Below are positions 15,688 to 23,742 of a stretch of 64,000 nt of DNA, piece by piece (position 1 is the first letter of the stretch; each line of letters starts with the position of its first letter). Under the pieces are notes generated by a model, which saw only the letters and a program-made list of their open reading frames with translations, did no database searches and had not been told where the DNA came from. Source of the DNA: an uncultured Clostridia bacterium (GTDB lineage Bacteria; Bacillota; Clostridia; Oscillospirales; Acutalibacteraceae); contig CALWVM010000001.1 of the NCBI GenBank assembly GCA_944384985.1, positions 186,001 through 250,000 of the forward strand, written 5' to 3'. The translations under genes and the position numbers were made by a program.

Positions 15688-16551
15688 ATGGAAATGGCAA
15701 AGACCATATCGAAAAAAACGTTGAAAGCAAAGGGCGTCCTTGCACTGCTGCTGGTCATCCTTTTGGGCGGCTTGACGGCGGGCTATATGCTCACCGGGCG
15801 CGGCGCCGCAGCCGAAGCGACGCCGGAGGCCGTAACGGAAGCGCCCACCGAAGAGCCGACAGAACCTCCGGCGGAAACGACCACCGCGGCGCCGGCGGAA
15901 ACGACCACCGAAGCGCCCACCGAACCCGCTTCCTCGCGCGGGCTCGGGCTCGTGCAGCGCGCGCAGGACGGCGAGACGCTGACCGTTACGCCGACGGGCG
16001 ACAACTGGGCGGTGACCTATATCGGCCTTCAGTACCGTCTGCCTGAGGACTACGTCCCGGAGCTCGCGGCTGCGGTGGAGGGCAGTGCGGAACAGTTGGA
16101 TGCCCGCGTCGCGCCGAGCTATGCTGAGATGTACGCCGCCGCCAAGGCGGACGGCTGTACGCTCACGCCGTATGCGGGCTACTGCTCGATGCAGCGCCAG
16201 TCGGAAAACTTCGAAAACCGCGTGCAGGTGCACCTTGCGCAGGGCATGACCGAGGAAGAAGCCGAAAAGGCAGCCGCCGAACGCGTCCAGCCGGCAGGCG
16301 CGAGTGAACACAACGCCGGGCTTTGCATGGACATCGGCAGCGCGAGCGCGGATTTCGTCTCGACCAAGGAATTCACCTGGCTGACGGAGCATGCGTGGGA
16401 ATACGGCTTCATTCTGCGCTACCCCGAGGACAAGACCGACGTTACGGGCATGCTCTATGAGCCGTGGCACTGGCGGTATGTGGGCAAAGAAGCCGCAAGC
16501 GATATGCATGAAAGCGGGCAGTGCTTAGAGGAATATCTGGGGCTTGTGTGA
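15688..16551 (+). CDS. D-alanyl-D-alanine carboxypeptidase, VanY/M15B type
   Basis: 287 residues from ATG 15688 (ACGGAAGGAC just upstream). One N-terminal transmembrane helix (about 15-33), then a Thr/Pro/Glu-rich linker (TEAPTEEPTEPPAETTT), then the M15B domain. The zinc-binding motifs are SEHNAGLCMDIG (SxHxxGxxxD) and EPWHWRYVG. The family trims terminal D-Ala from peptidoglycan stem peptides outside the membrane; in resistant bacteria VanY does so on precursors, but no van cluster is present here, so ordinary wall remodelling is more likely. Monocistronic by context. Confidence 0.88.
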   Translation: MEMAKTISKKTLKAKGVLALLLVILLGGLTAGYMLTGRGAAAEATPEAVTEAPTEEPTEPPAETTTAAPAETTTEAPTEPASSRGLGLVQRAQDGETLTVTPTGDNWAVTYIGLQYRLPEDYVPELAAAVEGSAEQLDARVAPSYAEMYAAAKADGCTLTPYAGYCSMQRQSENFENRVQVHLAQGMTEEEAEKAAAERVQPAGASEHNAGLCMDIGSASADFVSTKEFTWLTEHAWEYGFILRYPEDKTDVTGMLYEPWHWRYVGKEAASDMHESGQCLEEYLGLV

Positions 16552-16814
16552 AAATCAGAGGCCAGAAGTCAGAGGCCAGAAGTCAGAGACGGTGCAGGTG
16601 CGTTTTGTGTGCAGCCGCGGCAATGCGTGAAAGCGGCGGGAACAGATCCTCCGAATCCCGAACCCTTTTTCACGTCCGCGGACAGCTCCCTTAACAAGGG
16701 AGTCACCTGCCGTTACGTGGTTTATCTGTGCTTTCGGCTTTGCTGAAAACTCCCCCGCCCCACATCCAGCATCAAATATCTAATGTCTAAAATCTAAAAA
16801 ACAGGAGTCCATCT
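16552..16814. repeat. Repeat-rich spacer and leader of the GH35 gene
   Basis: 16553-16592 is a CAGAGGCCAGAAGT tandem tract. 16681-16710 holds an AGCTCCCTT..AAGGGAG hairpin. 16737-16800 has the GGCTTTGC..ACTCCCCC box followed by ATCTAATGTCTAAAATCTAA units and an AGGAG site. No ORF is supported. Confidence 0.6.
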
Positions 16815-18602
16815 ATGCTGACGATCGAAAACGGGCAGTTCTGCCTGGACGGAAAAACGTTCCCTATCTACTCCGGCGCGATGCACTATTTCCGCGTCCC
16901 GCGCGAGCACTGGGCGGACAGGCTCGAAAAGCTCAAGGCGGCGGGATTCAACACAGTGGAAACCTACGTCTGCTGGAACCTCCACGAACCGCGCGAGGGC
17001 GAATTCTGCTTTGACGGGATGCTCGACATCGCCGCGTTCCTGCGCACAGCGATGTCGTTCGGGCTGTATGCGATCGTCCGGCCGGGGCCGTACATCTGCG
17101 CCGAATGGGATTTCGGCGGCTTCCCCGCGTGGCTTCTGAAAGATGAAAATATGCGCCTGCGCTGCAACTACGCGCCGTATCTTGCAGCGGTGCGGCGGTT
17201 CTATGAGGCGCTTTCTCACGAAATTGTGCCGCTCCTCGAGAAAAACGGCGGCAACGTCATCATGATGCAGGTCGAAAATGAATACGGCAGTTTCGGCAAC
17301 GACCACACATACCTCGAAGCGGTGCGCCAGATCATGCTGGATGTTGGGATGGACTGCCTTCTGTTCACCTCCGACGGCGACTGCGACTGGATGCTTTCGG
17401 GCGGGGGGCTGCCCGATGTGCTCAAGGTCATGAACTTCGGCTCGCGCGCCAAGCATCTGCTCAAAAAGCTCGACAAATTCCAGAAGGATCAGCCGCACAT
17501 GTGCGGCGAATTCTGGTGCGGGTGGTTCGACCACTGGGGCGACGTGCACCACACCCGTTCTTCGCAGGACGTGGCGAAGGAAGTGGAGGATTTTCTGGCG
17601 ATGGACGCCAGCTTCAATTTGTATATGTTCCATGGCGGCACGAACTTCGGCTTCACGGCGGGTGCGAATTACGGCAAACGCTATGAGCCGACAGTGACGA
17701 GCTATGATTACAGCGCGCTTTTGAACGAGTGGGGCGGCTATACCGCCGGCTATCACGCGGTGCGCCGGCTGCTTTGCGACAAGCAGGGGCTCGAGCTTAC
17801 CCGCCTGCCCGACGAGCCGAAGCTGCAGGCGGTCGGTGAAGTGCCCTTAACGCAAAGCGCGGGGCTTTTCGACAATCTTGAAGCACTGGGGACCGCGCAT
17901 CACGTCCCTGCGCCCGTGCACATGGAGGCGCTCGGGCAGAATTTTGGGTACATCCTCTATTCCGTGACCGTACGCGGCGAATACGAGCCGGCAACGCTCA
18001 CCGTGGAGGGCGTGCATGATAACGCCTATCTGTATATAGACGGCAAGCTTAAAAAGACCTATTACCGCAGCGACAACCCGAAAATGGAAAACGGCGACGG
18101 CTTTACGGTGCGCATGCCCGGTTTCTCCGGCGAGCGGAAGATCGAGATCCTTGTGGAAGCGATGGGCCGCGTCAACTACGGCAAGCACCTGTACGACCGC
18201 AAGGGAATTCGGCGCGTGCTGCTGGGAAATCAGGAACTGTTCGGCTTCACGGTCCACACCCTGCCGCTCGATTCGCTCGAGGGGCTGGAATTCGGCAAGG
18301 TCAAGGACGATTATCCGCGCTTCCTGCGCGGCACGTTCAATGCCGCGACGGATGCGGACTGCTTTGTGGACATGACCGGGTTCAAAAAAGGCTGCGTGTT
18401 CTGTAACGGCTTTAACCTCGGCCGCTATTGGGAGGCGGGCCCGCAGGTGACGCTGTATCTTCCGAAAGGGCTTTTGAAGCCGGAGGGCAACGAGCTGATC
18501 GTTTTTGAGCAGGAGGGCACGGACCGCGACCAAGTGCAGATCATTGACCATCCGATTTTGAGCAAGCCCAAAAAGCACCGTCTCGCGTTCTGGAAGAAGT
18601 GA
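16815..18602 (+). CDS. Beta-galactosidase, glycoside hydrolase family 35
   Basis: 595 residues, typical of bacterial GH35. The catalytic barrel comes first: GAMHYFRVPREHW, FNTVETYVCWNLHEP, then the acid/base in QVENEYGSFG (about residue 155) and the nucleophile in CGEFWCGWFDHWG (about 235). Two beta-sandwich domains follow, with GFNLGRYWEAGPQ near the end. No signal peptide, so probably intracellular. It removes terminal beta-galactose from oligosaccharides. With the nearby fucosidase and sialidase-like protein it fits stepwise breakdown of mucin-type glycans. The leader is shared with both. Confidence 0.93.
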   Translation: MLTIENGQFCLDGKTFPIYSGAMHYFRVPREHWADRLEKLKAAGFNTVETYVCWNLHEPREGEFCFDGMLDIAAFLRTAMSFGLYAIVRPGPYICAEWDFGGFPAWLLKDENMRLRCNYAPYLAAVRRFYEALSHEIVPLLEKNGGNVIMMQVENEYGSFGNDHTYLEAVRQIMLDVGMDCLLFTSDGDCDWMLSGGGLPDVLKVMNFGSRAKHLLKKLDKFQKDQPHMCGEFWCGWFDHWGDVHHTRSSQDVAKEVEDFLAMDASFNLYMFHGGTNFGFTAGANYGKRYEPTVTSYDYSALLNEWGGYTAGYHAVRRLLCDKQGLELTRLPDEPKLQAVGEVPLTQSAGLFDNLEALGTAHHVPAPVHMEALGQNFGYILYSVTVRGEYEPATLTVEGVHDNAYLYIDGKLKKTYYRSDNPKMENGDGFTVRMPGFSGERKIEILVEAMGRVNYGKHLYDRKGIRRVLLGNQELFGFTVHTLPLDSLEGLEFGKVKDDYPRFLRGTFNAATDADCFVDMTGFKKGCVFCNGFNLGRYWEAGPQVTLYLPKGLLKPEGNELIVFEQEGTDRDQVQIIDHPILSKPKKHRLAFWKK

Positions 18603-18716
18603 ACGGCTCATTTGCTTCCGCGCGGGTTGTGTGTACTTCCGGCTTTGCGCAAACGCCCCCACCCCACATCTGACATCTAAAATCTAACGTCTTAAATCTA
18701 ACAGCGGAGGAAACGC
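18603..18716. repeat. Leader of the sialidase-like gene, shared repeat
   Basis: 18641-18663 (GGCTTTGCGCAAACGCCCCC then ACCCCAC) and 18664-18703 (ATCTGACATCTAAAATCTAA-type units), then CAGCGGAGG before the ATG. The same order is seen before GH29 (other strand) and GH35. Confidence 0.7.
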
Positions 18717-20006
18717 ATGGGCATTTTTTTCAAATACCGTACCCCGGGGCGGGATTACACGATCCCGCAGATCGACTTGAGCCGCGCGCCCGAAAACGTA
18801 CCGGAAGCGCTTCGCTATCTGTACGAGTACGCCGTCGTGGATGCGGGCGACGGGTATCTTGGGCACCCGGATTCTGTGCTTTTGCAAAACGGGGATATCC
18901 TGACCCTGTACCCCGCCGGGCACGGCAAGGGCAAAACGCTCTCGCGCATCAGCCACGACGGTGGGCGCACCTATCCCGATACGATCGAAAATCCGCCGAA
19001 AAGCTGGGAAAACTCGCGCGAAACGCCCACGGTCTACCGCCTGACCTTTTCCGAGCACGACTGGGGCGACAAGCTGATTTTGATCTGCGGCAATCCGAAG
19101 TGGCCCGGCGAGCCCACGACGGGGGGCTTTTCCTGCTCGCTCTCTTCTGACGAGTGCAGGACGTGGACGGAGTACGAGCTGTTTTACGGCAAAGGCGACC
19201 CCGTGTTTTCCTGCCTGCCCATCGTGCCCATGAGCTCGCTGACACAGCTGAAGGAAAACGGCAGGTTCGTGGACAAATGGATGGGGCTGTTCCACGAGCG
19301 CGGCTTCAAAAATTATAAAACCATCCTTTCTTTTGACGACGAAGGGCGGATGCACTGGTCGCGCCCCGAGCGGTATTTCAAGGCTTACCGCGGCTTTGAG
19401 CGCGCCGCGCAGCTTTGCGAGGTCGAGTGCGTGCGCGCTGCGGGCGGCACGGGCGACGAGCTGATGCTCATCGGGCGCTGTAACTCGAAAAAGATCAACT
19501 CTATGTTGAGCTTTTCGCGCGACGAGGGCAGGACGTGGTCCGCCCCCGTGGAAGCGCCGTCTGCCTTAAACGGCGAGCGGCACAAAGCCGAGTGGCTGCC
19601 CGACGGGCGGCTGTTCATCACGTTCCGCTCAATCGAACGCGACCCCGAAAAGCTCAAGCGCAACTATGAGCGCAAGGGGATGGGCTGGTATTCCGAGGGC
19701 TGGATCGCCTGGGTCGGCACCTACGACGACCTCAAAAACGGGCGCGAGGGGCAGTACCGCATCAAGATCGCGCACACCTATCTGGATCCCCAGGAAGAGC
19801 CCTCTGCGACCGCCAACGGCGATACGGGCTACTGCGGCAACGTCGTGTTCCCCGACGGCACGGTCGTTACGTCGTCTTACGGCATCTTTTCACCCGAGCG
19901 CAAGGCGTCCGGGACATATGATACGGATAAAGGCAAGCTTTCGCGCAAGACGTTTATCGTCTCGAAGCGCATTTTGCTTTCCGATGTGGAAAAGCTGATA
20001 AAATAG
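18717..20006 (+). CDS. BNR-repeat exo-sialidase-like protein (GH33-like beta-propeller)
   Basis: 429 residues. Asp-box motifs of the S-x-D-x-G-x-T type recur: SHDGGRTYPDT, SSDECRTWTEY (degenerate) and SRDEGRTWSAP, the mark of six-bladed sialidase-type propellers. The opening segment GYLGHPDSVLLQNGDILTLY is also typical. No signal peptide, so cytoplasmic. Sialidases release terminal sialic acid, and the fucosidase/galactosidase neighbours fit. The first-blade Arg triad cannot be placed with certainty, so it could be a different propeller hydrolase. It follows GH35 by 114 bp. Confidence 0.75.
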   Translation: MGIFFKYRTPGRDYTIPQIDLSRAPENVPEALRYLYEYAVVDAGDGYLGHPDSVLLQNGDILTLYPAGHGKGKTLSRISHDGGRTYPDTIENPPKSWENSRETPTVYRLTFSEHDWGDKLILICGNPKWPGEPTTGGFSCSLSSDECRTWTEYELFYGKGDPVFSCLPIVPMSSLTQLKENGRFVDKWMGLFHERGFKNYKTILSFDDEGRMHWSRPERYFKAYRGFERAAQLCEVECVRAAGGTGDELMLIGRCNSKKINSMLSFSRDEGRTWSAPVEAPSALNGERHKAEWLPDGRLFITFRSIERDPEKLKRNYERKGMGWYSEGWIAWVGTYDDLKNGREGQYRIKIAHTYLDPQEEPSATANGDTGYCGNVVFPDGTVVTSSYGIFSPERKASGTYDTDKGKLSRKTFIVSKRILLSDVEKLIK

Positions 20007-20315
20007 ACGAAACGGAGAAATACAACGAAAGTTTCCGCCCGCCTTGGGGGGGGCAGGCGGCGGGGTCGAGGGGCAGCGCCCCCGGCGTCTTGCAGGATGC
20101 GAAACCCGTTTCCCGAAAGAAGCGCAGAAGAGGAGATGGAACCGTCCACTGGACGGTTCCGTCCGGAGAACCCTCGCCGGGAGTGCTCCGATGCGGCGCG
20201 CAGCGACGCATTTGTAAAAGAGGAATCAAAACTTTAGTATTGGATATTTTCGCCGCAGCTTCTGCATACCGCGCGCCCCGTGCGGCAAAATATAGGCGGC
20301 ACGGAAAATTCGGGG
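20007..20315. other. Intergenic region with a GC-rich repeat piece and a 23 bp palindrome
   Basis: No gene. 20138-20160 is a perfect inverted repeat GGAACCGTCC-act-GGACGGTTCC with no T-tract on the right. 20050-20085 is a G/C-rich tract (ggggggcaggcggcgggg). Confidence 0.5.
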
Positions 20316-20344
20316 TTGACAAATCCCCGCGCGTGGTGTATGAT
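20316..20344 (+). promoter_or_regulatory. Sigma-A promoter of the infC-rpmI-rplT operon
   Basis: TTGACA at 20316-20321, 17 bp spacer, TATGAT at 20339-20344. Confidence 0.88.
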
Positions 20345-20505
20345 ACTTGCGCAACAAAGAAGAACCGTTCCGTTCTCACCTGTGCGTTTCGTACAAAACA
20401 GGTCAATACCGTGAAGCCCCCCGTTTTTCGGGGCAAATTGCGTGTTGAAAAAAGCGTGAACGGACTTTCGTTCGCGCTTTCATTTTTTTCTAAGGAGTGA
20501 TTTGC
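20345..20505 (+). promoter_or_regulatory. infC leader with attenuator (ribosomal protein L20-type leader)
   Basis: The leader is about 160 nt. It holds a GCCCC..GGGGC hairpin (about 20415-20435) and a strong terminator-like hairpin: AAAGCGTGAACG (20451-20462) pairs along 12 bp with CGTTCGCGCTTT (20469-20480) and is followed by ATTTTTTT just before the Shine-Dalgarno. In Firmicutes such leaders bind L20 and attenuate infC-rpmI-rplT. Position and terminator are visible here; the L20-binding fold is inferred. Confidence 0.75.
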
Positions 20506-21018
20506 ATCAGTACCAAAGACCTGCAGCTCAATGAACAGATTCGCGACCGCGAGGTGCGCCTCATCAGCGAAACCGGCGAGCAGCTCGGCATCATGTCCGC
20601 GCGCGACGCGCTCAAAAAGGCGGAGGAGAAAAACCTCGACCTTGTGAAGATCGCGCCCACGGCAAAGCCGCCCGTCTGTAAGATCATGGATTACGGGAAA
20701 TACCGGTTCGAAAAAGCGAAACGCGACAAAGAGGCGCGCAAAAACCAGAAAACGGTCGAGCTCAAGGAGATCCGCCTTTCTCTGAACATTGACACGCATG
20801 ACTTTGAGACCAAGGCAAAACACGCCGAGAAATTTTTGAAGGCGGGCAACAAGGTAAAGGTTTCCATCCGCTTCCGCGGCCGCGAGATGGCGCACCCGGA
20901 ACTCGGGCACCGCTCTATGGAAAAATTTGCCGAAGCTTGCAAGGATTTCTCCACTGTCGAAAAGCCCTCCAAAATGGAAGGCCGGCAGATGCTGATGTTC
21001 CTTGCCCCGCTGAAGTAA
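20506..21018 (+). CDS. infC: Translation initiation factor IF-3
   Basis: 170 residues. There is no ATG, GTG or TTG at a sensible distance: AAGGAG (20492-20497) is 8 bases before ATC at 20506, which codes the first residue ahead of STKDLQLNEQIRDREV; the GTG at 20497 overlaps the ribosome site. Rare AUU/AUC starts are a known feature of infC and let IF-3 repress its own translation. N-terminal domain about 1-75, then a linker and C-terminal 30S-binding domain (KEIRLSLNIDTHDFETK..VSIRFRGREMAH). First gene of the operon with L35 and L20. Confidence 0.95.
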   Translation: MSTKDLQLNEQIRDREVRLISETGEQLGIMSARDALKKAEEKNLDLVKIAPTAKPPVCKIMDYGKYRFEKAKRDKEARKNQKTVELKEIRLSLNIDTHDFETKAKHAEKFLKAGNKVKVSIRFRGREMAHPELGHRSMEKFAEACKDFSTVEKPSKMEGRQMLMFLAPLK

Positions 21019-21060
21019 GCGGCGGTTTAACTCACATTCATTATTCAGGAGGAATTTGAA

Positions 21061-21258
21061 ATGCCGAAGATCAAGACCCATTCCGGAGCCAAAAAGCGCT
21101 TTAAGCTGTCGAAAAACGGCAAGCCCATCCGCGCGCATGCGAACAAGTCGCACATCCTGACCAAGAAGAGCACGAAGCGCAAACGCAATCTGCGCAAGAC
21201 GGCGGTCGCCGACACGACCAACTGCAAGCAGATCAAGCGTCTGGTCCCCTATAAATAA
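21061..21258 (+). CDS. rpmI: 50S ribosomal protein L35
   Basis: 65 residues, basic, opening [20 protein letters not shown], the family signature. AGGAGG precedes the start. Sits between infC and rplT, 42 bp after infC, the usual Firmicute order and part of the same L20-controlled operon. Confidence 0.98.
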   Translation: MPKIKTHSGAKKRFKLSKNGKPIRAHANKSHILTKKSTKRKRNLRKTAVADTTNCKQIKRLVPYK

Positions 21259-21292
21259 GAAGCGCTGCGAAGAATTACGGAGGTAAGAGGCA

Positions 21293-21649
21293 ATGGCACG
21301 AGTGAAAGGCGCGATGATGACGCGCAAAAGAAGAAATAAGACCCTCAAACTTGCGAAAGGGTATTATGGCTCCAAGAGCCGTCTGTTCAAGACCGCGAAA
21401 CAGGCGGTCATGAAGTCCGGGCAGTACGCCTACATCGGCAGAAAACAGAAGAAACGCGATTTCCGCCGGCTGTGGATCACCCGCATTTCCGCAGCGTGCA
21501 AGATCAACGGGATGAACTATTCCACGTTCATCAACGGGCTGAAAAAGGCGGGCGTCGAGCTCAACCGCAAGATGCTTTCCGAGATCGCGATTGCGGATCC
21601 CGCCGCGTTTACCGCCCTGTGCGAACAGGCGAAAGCGGCGCTTCAATAA
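21293..21649 (+). CDS. rplT: 50S ribosomal protein L20
   Basis: 118 residues, the standard length. It opens [20 protein letters not shown], has [14 protein letters not shown] and [11 protein letters not shown]. An early 23S rRNA assembly protein and, in this phylum, the repressor that acts on the operon leader. GGAGG upstream. Last gene of the operon, followed by a hairpin at 21654. Confidence 0.98.
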   Translation: MARVKGAMMTRKRRNKTLKLAKGYYGSKSRLFKTAKQAVMKSGQYAYIGRKQKKRDFRRLWITRISAACKINGMNYSTFINGLKKAGVELNRKMLSEIAIADPAAFTALCEQAKAALQ

Positions 21650-21653
21650 GCCA

Positions 21654-21695
21654 GAACCACGCCCAGCGCGCACGCGGGGCGTGGTTTCCGTTTTC
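21654..21695 (+). terminator. Terminator after rplT
   Basis: AACCACGCCC (21655-21664) pairs with GGGCGTGGTT (21677-21686), followed by tccgtttt. Confidence 0.75.
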
Positions 21696-21733
21696 CAAGG
21701 ACCGGCGAATTTTGCCGAATCGCGGGAGAAAGT

Positions 21734-22516
21734 ATGAAGTTTCAGACCATTGAAAGCCGCCAAAACGAGCGCGTGCGGGCGTTTTGCCGCCTGCGCGACA
21801 CGGCAGCCGAGCGAAAGAAGACGGGGCTTTTTGTGCTCGAAGGGCTGCGGCTGTGCGCGGACTGCGCCGAAAGCGGCATCCCCGTGGAAGCCGTGTTTTG
21901 TACCGAAGCGGCGAAAGCGAAAGGCGGCGCGCGGCTGGGGACGCTCCTTGCGGGGGCGAAAGCCGTGTTTACCGTCTCCGAACCGGTCGCCGAAAGGCTT
22001 TCGGATACCGTGACGCCGCAGGGCGTGTTCTGTATCGCGAAGCAGCCGCCCGCCGCCGGCTTTGCGCCAAAGCGCGGGGAACGGTGGCTTGCGCTCGAGC
22101 GCATCCAAAACCCGCAGAACCTCGGCGCGGTCTCCCGCACAGCGGAAGCGCTGGGGATTTCCGGGCTGCTTGTCGCCGGCGGGTGCGACCGGTTTAATCC
22201 CAAGGCGCTGCGTGCGTCCATGGGCTCGCTTTTGCGTTTACCCGTTTTGGAAACGGAAAATCTTGCCGAAACGCTTACAGCGCTCGGCGGCATTTTACCG
22301 ACCTTTGCTTCTGTGCCGGATGCGGCCGCCACCCCCGTGCGGGACGTGGATTTTTCCGGCGGCGCGGTGCTGGTGGTCGGCAACGAGGGGAACGGGGTGT
22401 CGGACGCGGTGCTCGAAGCGGCTGCGGCGCGCGTTACCATCCCCATGCGCGGCAGGGCGGAGTCGCTCAACGCGGCTGCTGCCGCCGCCATCTTGATGTG
22501 GGAAATGATGCAATGA
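21734..22516 (+). CDS. SpoU/TrmH-family RNA 2'-O-methyltransferase
   Basis: 260 residues. An N-terminal substrate-binding domain (about 1-95, ESRQNERVRAFCRLRDTAAE) precedes the SPOUT domain with its three motifs: LERIQNPQNLGAVSRTAEALG, LVVGNEGNGV and IPMRGRAESLNAAAAAAIL. These proteins methylate ribose in rRNA or tRNA using a knotted SAM site. Which nucleotide cannot be told; a gene of this type commonly follows rplT in Clostridia. The stop overlaps the dprA start (ATGA). Confidence 0.9.
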   Translation: MKFQTIESRQNERVRAFCRLRDTAAERKKTGLFVLEGLRLCADCAESGIPVEAVFCTEAAKAKGGARLGTLLAGAKAVFTVSEPVAERLSDTVTPQGVFCIAKQPPAAGFAPKRGERWLALERIQNPQNLGAVSRTAEALGISGLLVAGGCDRFNPKALRASMGSLLRLPVLETENLAETLTALGGILPTFASVPDAAATPVRDVDFSGGAVLVVGNEGNGVSDAVLEAAAARVTIPMRGRAESLNAAAAAAILMWEMMQ

Positions 22517-23730
22517 ACGATGCGGCATATTGGATCTGGCTGCTGCGCACGCTCGGCCCCGCGGCAGCCTTGCAGGACATCCTGCAATATTTCGGCTCGG
22601 CGCGCGGGCTTTACGAAGCGGGCAGCGCCGAATGGCGGCTTTCGGGTCTTCTGACGGCGAAGCAGATCGCTTCGCTTACGAAGTTTTCCCCCTCGCAGTC
22701 CGCGGATGTGCTGCGCGACTGTGCGCAAAACGATTGGAAAATCGTCACGCCCGATTCGCTTTTATACCCGAACCGGCTGCGGGAGCTTCGCAACCTGCCG
22801 CCCGTGCTGTTTGTGTGGGGCGACGAGACCGTGCTTTTGCGTGAAGCGATGCTCTCCATCGTCGGCACGCGAAAGGCATCCGCCTATGGGCTGCGTGTGG
22901 CGACCCTTCTGGCGGAATCCTTAGCTTCGAGCGGCGCGGTGATTGTCTCCGGCGGCGCACTGGGCGTGGACCGCGCCGCACACGAGGGCGCGCTTTATGC
23001 GGGCGGCAAAACGATTGCCGTGCTCGGGTGCGGGCTTGGCACGGATTATCTGCGGGAAAACGGCGGCCTGCGCCGGAAGGTCGCGCAAAACGGCGCGGTC
23101 ATCAGCGAATTCCTGCCCTATTCCCCTGCGTCGAGAACCACTTTCCCTTTGCGCAACCGGATCATTTCCGCGCTCTCCGTGGGTACGGTGGTCGTCGAGG
23201 CGGGTGAACACAGCGGATCACTTATTACGGCGCGGTATGCCATGGAACAGGGGCGCGATGTATTTGCCGTCCCGGGCGATGTGATTTCGAGCGCCTTTAC
23301 CGGCGCCAACCGCCTCATCCGCGATGGGGCAAAGCCCGTGTTCGCGCCGATGGATGTGCTTGAGGAATATGTGTACCGCTTCCCCGACGAGCTGCACGCT
23401 GCCGAGACGGAAAAGAGCTTCGGCGAGCTGCTGCGGGAAAATGATATGCCGACGCGCGAGCCTTTCCCGCCAACGGCATCTGTGCGGCGGCATCGAGTAA
23501 AGACGCCGCCCCAAGAAACGCCGCCCGCCGAACCGAAAGGCGTTCTGCCCGATACGGCGTCCGACGGCGCACGCGCCGTGTACCGGGCACTCCAAGCCGA
23601 GGGCCGGCACATCGACGAACTTGCAGAAGAAACCAAGCTTTCCGCCGCCGCGTGCCTTGCGGCGCTCACCGAACTGGAGCTTTACGGCTGCGCAGAACTT
23701 CAGGAAGGCAGAAAATACAGAAAAATATAG
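22513..23730 (+). CDS. dprA: DNA processing protein DprA
   Basis: 405 residues from ATG 22513, which overlaps the upstream stop and suggests coupling. N-terminal helical part (about 1-70), Rossmann-like core with IVGTRKASAYG and VSGGALGVDRAAHEGAL, NRIISALS and SGSLITARYAMEQGRDVFAVPG, then a charged linker and a C-terminal winged helix (about 345-405). DprA loads RecA onto incoming single-stranded DNA in transformation. No other competence gene is in the window. It is followed by topA, the usual pairing in Clostridia. Confidence 0.95.
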   Translation: MNDAAYWIWLLRTLGPAAALQDILQYFGSARGLYEAGSAEWRLSGLLTAKQIASLTKFSPSQSADVLRDCAQNDWKIVTPDSLLYPNRLRELRNLPPVLFVWGDETVLLREAMLSIVGTRKASAYGLRVATLLAESLASSGAVIVSGGALGVDRAAHEGALYAGGKTIAVLGCGLGTDYLRENGGLRRKVAQNGAVISEFLPYSPASRTTFPLRNRIISALSVGTVVVEAGEHSGSLITARYAMEQGRDVFAVPGDVISSAFTGANRLIRDGAKPVFAPMDVLEEYVYRFPDELHAAETEKSFGELLRENDMPTREPFPPTASVRRHRVKTPPQETPPAEPKGVLPDTASDGARAVYRALQAEGRHIDELAEETKLSAAACLAALTELELYGCAELQEGRKYRKI

Positions 23731-23742
23731 GAAGGTCTTTTT

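Noticed and set aside
15688..16551. Vancomycin-resistance gene
   Set aside because: The M15B domain alone does not imply resistance; no vanH/A/X or regulator genes are nearby.
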